From CAVWDU01 sp963840725 (GTDB lineage: Bacteria; Pseudomonadota; Gammaproteobacteria; Pseudomonadales; Halieaceae), in NCBI GenBank assembly GCA_963840725.1, contig CAWIZY010000016.1:1510508-1574507 (forward strand): a stretch of DNA of 64,000 nt, in the 5' to 3' direction. The notes under the pieces are model-generated. The model was given only the letters and a program-made list of their open reading frames with translations, had not been told where the DNA came from and did no database searches. Every line of letters begins with the position of its first letter. Within the stretch, counting starts at the first letter, position 1. A program made the position numbers and the translations under genes. Of this stretch, positions 60,220 to 64,000 are shown piece after piece.

Positions 60220-61215
60220 TTACTGACTGACGTCGACCACCAGACGGCCTCGAACCTCACCTTTCACGATCAGGGGTGCAAGCTCCGGTACCCGGGACAT
60301 GGGCACCACTTCGTAGATGGCCCGCAACTGATCCCGATCCAGTGTTTCGGCCAGCGCGTCCCAGGCCCGCTGGCGGCGAGCCTGGCTGGCCATGACTGAA
60401 TCGATGCCGCGCAGGGTGACGCCTCGCAGAATAAACGGCATCACAGAGGTGGGCAGTGCCATGCCGCCAGCCAGGCCGCAGGCGGTCACCGTACCTTCGT
60501 AGCGTGTCTGGGCCAGCGCGGTAGCCAGGGTTTTGTCCCCCACCGTATCAACCACCCCGGCCCAGATCTCTTTCTCCATTGGCTTGGAGTCTCGTGACAG
60601 TTCGGCTCTGGGCACAAGCGCCGCTGCACCCAGGCGGGTGAGGAATTCACCTTCGCTGTCGATACGACCCGTGCTCGCGTGTACCTCGTAGCCGAGGCTT
60701 GCCAGCAACGATACCGCAATCGAGCCTACGCCGCCGGCGGCGCCGGTCACCAGCACCGGGCCATCGCCGGGCTGGACACCTGCATCCTGCAGTGCCAGCA
60801 CGCAGAGCATCGAGGTATAGCCCGCTGTGCCTATCGCCATGGCCTCCTCGAGACTGAGCGCTTCGGGCACTCGCACGATCCATTCTGGCTTGATGCGCTG
60901 CCGCTGGCTGTAACCCCCGTTGAATACCTCTGACAGGCCGTAGCCGTTCACCAGGACCCGGTCTCCCGGCTTGTAGTGAGGGTCTGCCGACTCAGCTACC
61001 GTACCAGCCAGATCGATGCCGCAGATCAGCGGCAGCTTGCGACAAATCTTGCTGAGCCCGGAGACTGCCAGACCGTCCTTGTAGTTGAGCGTGGAGTAAC
61101 TGACATCTACCAGTATCGGCTCCTCCGCAAGGTCCTTCAGGCCCAGCTGCTTGAGCGAAGCCACGGTCTTGCCCGCCACTTCTTCGGCGACAATTGCGTT
61201 AAAGGTCTCTGTCAT
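60220..61215 (-). CDS. Acryloyl-CoA reductase-like MDR protein (AcuI/YhdH family)
   Basis: The 331-residue zinc-free MDR enzyme has STLNYKDGLA near residue 43, which marks the AcuI/YhdH group. The nucleotide loop TGAAGGVGS and C-G-L-A-G-G-M-A-L-P-T also match. AcuI reduces acryloyl-CoA to propionyl-CoA with NADPH, a protective step for bacteria that use DMSP or 3-hydroxypropionate. ATG 61215 follows CCGGAGA. It is 111 bp downstream of argH on the same strand. Confidence 0.9.
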   Translation of the reverse strand: MTETFNAIVAEEVAGKTVASLKQLGLKDLAEEPILVDVSYSTLNYKDGLAVSGLSKICRKLPLICGIDLAGTVAESADPHYKPGDRVLVNGYGLSEVFNGGYSQRQRIKPEWIVRVPEALSLEEAMAIGTAGYTSMLCVLALQDAGVQPGDGPVLVTGAAGGVGSIAVSLLASLGYEVHASTGRIDSEGEFLTRLGAAALVPRAELSRDSKPMEKEIWAGVVDTVGDKTLATALAQTRYEGTVTACGLAGGMALPTSVMPFILRGVTLRGIDSVMASQARRQRAWDALAETLDRDQLRAIYEVVPMSRVPELAPLIVKGEVRGRLVVDVSQ

Positions 61216-61326
61216 TGCAATCTCCGGCAGGGTGCCACTGCGGTTTAGGGTAAGAGCAGAATTCACGGTAGCGCCGCTCGCCGCAGGCGTCAATGCCGGC
61301 TTGCGAGAGCGAGGGCGAGGGCGGAC

Positions 61327-62733
61327 TCAGCCGTGTGCGCGCGTGGCCAATAGAGCCCTGGCGCGTTGCGCCGCCGCAGCGACCTGGGCCGGTGCGGTGC
61401 CGCCGAGGTGGTTCCGGGCCGCCAGTGAGCCTTCCAGTGTCAGGACATCGAAGACATCGGCAGCAATTTCTGGAGAGAAACCCCGCAGCGTAGCCAGGTC
61501 CATTTCAGCCAGATCCAGCCCCCTGGCAACGCCGTGAGCAACGGCGCTGCCGACCACTTCATGGGCGTCGCGAAAAGGCAGGCCCTTGCGCACCAGGTAA
61601 TCTGCCAGGTCGGTGGCGGTAGAAAATCCGCGTCTTGCTGCCTCACGCATAGCTGCGGGGCAAGCCTGGACGTGGGGCACCATGTCCGCAAATGCGCGCA
61701 GTGAGTCAAGTACGGTATCCACCGCATCAAACAGCGGCTCCTTGTCTTCCTGGTTGTCCTTGTTGTAAGCCAGTGGTTGGCTTTTCATCAGCGTCAGCAG
61801 CGCCACGAGATGACCATTGACCCGACCGACCTTGCCTCGCACCAGTTCGGGCACATCCGGGTTTTTCTTTTGCGGCATAATAGATGAGCCGGTACAGAAA
61901 CGATCGGGTAGTTCCACGAACCCGAATTGGGCCGATGCCCATAGCACCAGTTCCTCTGACATGCGCGAGAGGTGAGTCATCACCAGGGCGGCGAAGCTGC
62001 AAAACTCGATCGCGAAATCGCGGTCGGACACTGAATCCAGTGAGTTTTCAGTGGGTTTGGTGAAGCCCAGCGCCTGCGCCGTGTGTTCGCGCCGAATCGG
62101 GTAAGTGGTGCCGGCAAGTGCGGCGGCCCCAAGAGGGCATTGGTTCATGCGGTCGCGGCAATCCATTAAGCGGCCATAGTCTCGCTCCAGCATTTCATTC
62201 CAGGCCAGCAGGTGGTGGCCAAAGGCGACGGGCTGCGCCGTTTGCAGATGTGTGAAGCCGGGCATTACGGTGTCGCAATGTTGTTCCGCCAGACCAATAA
62301 TACCGGTCTGCAGGCGGCTTAATTCGACGGCTATGTGATCGATAGCGGTGCGCAGATAAAGCCTGATATCGGTGGCGACCTGGTCATTACGGGAGCGTCC
62401 GGTGTGAAGTTTTTTGCCGGTCACACCGATGATTTCGGTCAGGCGCGCCTCGATATTCATGTGCACATCTTCCAGTTGCACTGACCAGGCGAAGCGACCG
62501 GCAGCGATTTCCTCACTCACCTGCTCCAGCCCGCGGTAGATTTCGTCCCGTTCCGGCCCGGTCAGTACACCCACCTCACAAAGCATATCCGCGTGTGCGA
62601 GCGAGCCGAGAATGTCTTCGTTGGCCATGCGTTGGTCAAAGTTCACCGAGGCGGTGAAGCGTTGTACGAAACTGTCGGTGGCTTCGTTGAAGCGCCCACC
62701 CCAGAGCTTGCTGGTGTCCTGCTGATCACTCAT
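61327..62733 (-). CDS. argH: Argininosuccinate lyase
   Basis: The 468-residue protein has the superfamily signature GSSIMPQKKNPD, the His of T-G-R-S-R-N-D-Q-V-A-T-D and the T-H-L-Q-T-A-Q-P segment. It cleaves argininosuccinate to arginine and fumarate. It lies divergent from algZ-algR, as in Pseudomonas. Confidence 0.97.
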   Translation of the reverse strand: MSDQQDTSKLWGGRFNEATDSFVQRFTASVNFDQRMANEDILGSLAHADMLCEVGVLTGPERDEIYRGLEQVSEEIAAGRFAWSVQLEDVHMNIEARLTEIIGVTGKKLHTGRSRNDQVATDIRLYLRTAIDHIAVELSRLQTGIIGLAEQHCDTVMPGFTHLQTAQPVAFGHHLLAWNEMLERDYGRLMDCRDRMNQCPLGAAALAGTTYPIRREHTAQALGFTKPTENSLDSVSDRDFAIEFCSFAALVMTHLSRMSEELVLWASAQFGFVELPDRFCTGSSIMPQKKNPDVPELVRGKVGRVNGHLVALLTLMKSQPLAYNKDNQEDKEPLFDAVDTVLDSLRAFADMVPHVQACPAAMREAARRGFSTATDLADYLVRKGLPFRDAHEVVGSAVAHGVARGLDLAEMDLATLRGFSPEIAADVFDVLTLEGSLAARNHLGGTAPAQVAAAAQRARALLATRAHG

Positions 62734-62829
62734 TACGTTAGAATTCCTGTTTTAGCGCTTGTTCGGGCAGAACCGGGATGCAAGTATATCAGCAAAGAAT
62801 AAACGGCCGCCTGCGGTGGGGGTGATTCA

Positions 62830-63938
62830 GTGAAGTCTGAGCCGACGGCGGTGACCAAGCCAGGCCGGACCAAGCCAGGCCGGACCAAGCCAGGCCCGGA
62901 CCAACACACTGGGCGAGCAGGTTTCAGCGGAGTTTTTCGTCCCCGACCTGTGCGCCGCGGGATCTGTATTGGTGATGGTGCTACTGACGGAGCTGATGGT
63001 TCTGGTCTATGCGCTGGCCGTGAGTGATCTGCCCGCTTTCAAGTGGCACACACTGGCGACAGTATCGCTGTTCGTTCAGTGGGTAGTTTTGGTCAGCGCT
63101 GCGTTGCTGTGCCAGCTTCGCGGCGCGCTGAGTCGTGTAAATCTGCACTGGGCGACCCTATGCAGTCTGGCACTGGTGATGGCCGTCAGCGCCTGTACCA
63201 GTTTGGCGGCAAGCGTATTTTATCCTCAGTCAGCAGCGGGCTCTGAAAGCGGTTGGTGGGTGTTGCGCAATACGCTGATCGCAGCGGTGCTCACCGGGAT
63301 CGTGCTGCGCTACTTTTACTTGCGGCAGCAGTTACAGCGTCGTGAAAAGTCGGAGCTTCAGGCCCATCTGGATTCGCTACGGGCGCGCATCAGGCCGCAT
63401 TTTCTGTTCAATACCCTGAACAGCATTGCCAGCCTGATAGCTTCTCGCCCAGCCGCTGCCGAACAGGCCGTGGAGGATCTTTCGGAACTGTTTCGTGAGA
63501 GTCTGCAGGGTGGGCATCGGGAGACCACTGTGGCTGAGGAGATACACCGCTGTGAGCTGTATCTCGGTATCGAGCGGTTGCGACTCGGTGATCGGCTTGC
63601 CGTGGACTGGTCAGTTGACCCTCAGGCAGCGGACCAGCCCATGCCCAGCATGGTGTTGCAGCCACTTATCGAGAATGCGGTTTACCACGGTGTCGCCCAG
63701 TTGCCTGAGGGAGGCACCGTGACGGTCAGTGTGCCACAGTGATGGGAGCCGTATTGAAGCGCTTGTCGAGAACCCGGTGCCGGAGAAAGCCAGCAGTCTG
63801 CAGGGTCACCGGATGGCGCAAGTGAACATACGCCAGTTGCTGGCAGCCCGCTATGGTGATCAAGCATCGTTTGCCGCGGCAGTAGAAGCAGGGGTCTATC
63901 GCGTCGCCCTGCGTTATCCCGTGGCTGAGACGCAATAA
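62830..63938 (+). pseudogene. algZ: algZ/fimS-like sensor histidine kinase, apparently frameshifted twice
   Basis: This is a LytS/FimS-type kinase: N-terminal membrane region (about four helices), then R-I-R-P-H-F-L-F-N-T-L-N-S-I with the phospho-accepting His, then N-box V-L-Q-P-L-I-E-N-A-V-Y-H-G. The longest clean frame (62969-63742) lacks both ends. Upstream, F-F-V-P-D-L-C in the same frame matches family N termini, but its ATG (62830) is one base out of phase because the third 15-bp repeat has an extra C (62895-62897). At 63734-63735 another extra C shifts the end; removing it restores S-V-H-S-D-G-S-R-I-E-A-L-V-E-N-P to the stop at 63938. The partner regulator algR follows. Confidence 0.8.
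62854..62899 (+). repeat. Three 15-16 bp direct repeats at the algZ start
   Basis: The unit is ACCAAGCCAGGCCGG, at 62854, 62869 and 62884; the third copy carries one additional C. In the ATG 62830 frame it encodes T-K-P-G-R repeats. Confidence 0.9.
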
Positions 63939-64000
63939 AGGTTCTGGTGGTCGATGATGAGCTGCTGGCCAGGGAGCGGCTGGTGCGGCTGTTGTATAAG
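63935..64000 (+). CDS. algR: AlgR/LytR-type response regulator, N-terminal fragment
   Basis: Only 22 codons are visible, reading K-V-L-V-V-D-D-E-L-L-A-R-E-R-L-V-R-L-L, the start of a receiver domain with the acidic pair. The codon where ATG is expected is ATA (63935-63937), overlapping the algZ stop TAA. CTG or GTG codons follow within the first strand. Either ATA is used, a downstream codon is used, or a base is wrong. The gene continues beyond the window. Confidence 0.8.
   Translation, partial: MKVLVVDDELLARERLVRLLYK

Noticed and set aside
62830..63027. Separate small gene with T-K-P-G-R repeats
   Set aside because: Better explained as the displaced start of algZ, because one base removal joins it to the kinase frame.

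Overview
The window looks like one chromosomal segment of an aerobic marine-type gammaproteobacterium. The best guess is the Cellvibrionales/Halieaceae-like lineages; this rests on gene content and order only, because there is no rRNA in the window. The strongest evidence is the block from about 45.8 to 64 kb: rep, comM, ubiK, glnK-amtB-glnK, then yigB-xerC-DUF484-dapF-lysA-lptM, cyaY, argH and algZ/algR. This follows the order seen in Pseudomonas and its relatives. The DNA is GC-rich, genes are tightly packed, and many start and stop codons overlap.

Layout. 0-6.2 kb: end of a TPR protein, a zinc-free MDR reductase, a GFA protein and a nitronate monooxygenase divergent from a LysR regulator, a GST-like protein, and two orphan T4-gp19-like tail-tube proteins. 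6.4-12.4 kb: a HI0933/BaiN-type flavoprotein and a complete oleABCD operon for head-to-head condensation of fatty acyl chains into long-chain olefins. 12.8-15 kb: an ECF sigma/anti-sigma pair with two DUF4252 envelope proteins. 15-21.7 kb: an unrecognised 408-aa protein, a Tat-exported flavin oxidoreductase related to spermidine dehydrogenase, and a 1076-aa fused (self-sufficient type) reductive dehalogenase. 21.8-26.2 kb: tRNA-Arg(CCG), then a Dcu transporter, an aspartase with a signal peptide and a periplasmic asparaginase. 26.3-31.5 kb: a DPP-IV peptidase, a 14-bp minisatellite, DUF4136, a sulfotransferase-like protein and DUF3080. 31.6-40.1 kb: the histidine utilisation genes hutHU and hutIG, separated by a DUF3833-DUF2878-chalcone-isomerase-like cassette and a cysteine synthase. 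40.1-47 kb: a GST, a cytochrome c5, an RND efflux pair and a nucleoside transporter. 47-64 kb: the conserved housekeeping block.

Regulation visible in the sequence. A very good sigma-54 -24/-12 element, with two NtrC-type palindromes about 125-140 bp upstream of the predicted start of transcription, precedes glnK-amtB. A LysR-type palindrome lies between the nitronate monooxygenase and its regulator. A possible ECF promoter lies directly before the ECF sigma gene.

Broken genes. comM carries a one-base frameshift, and algZ appears to carry two one-base insertions. The algR reading frame begins without a standard start codon. These are either genuine lesions or base-level assembly errors, and read data would decide. 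The two items most worth following up are the fused reductive dehalogenase next to a Tat flavoprotein, and the apparently periplasmic Asn to Asp to fumarate route beside a C4-dicarboxylate carrier.
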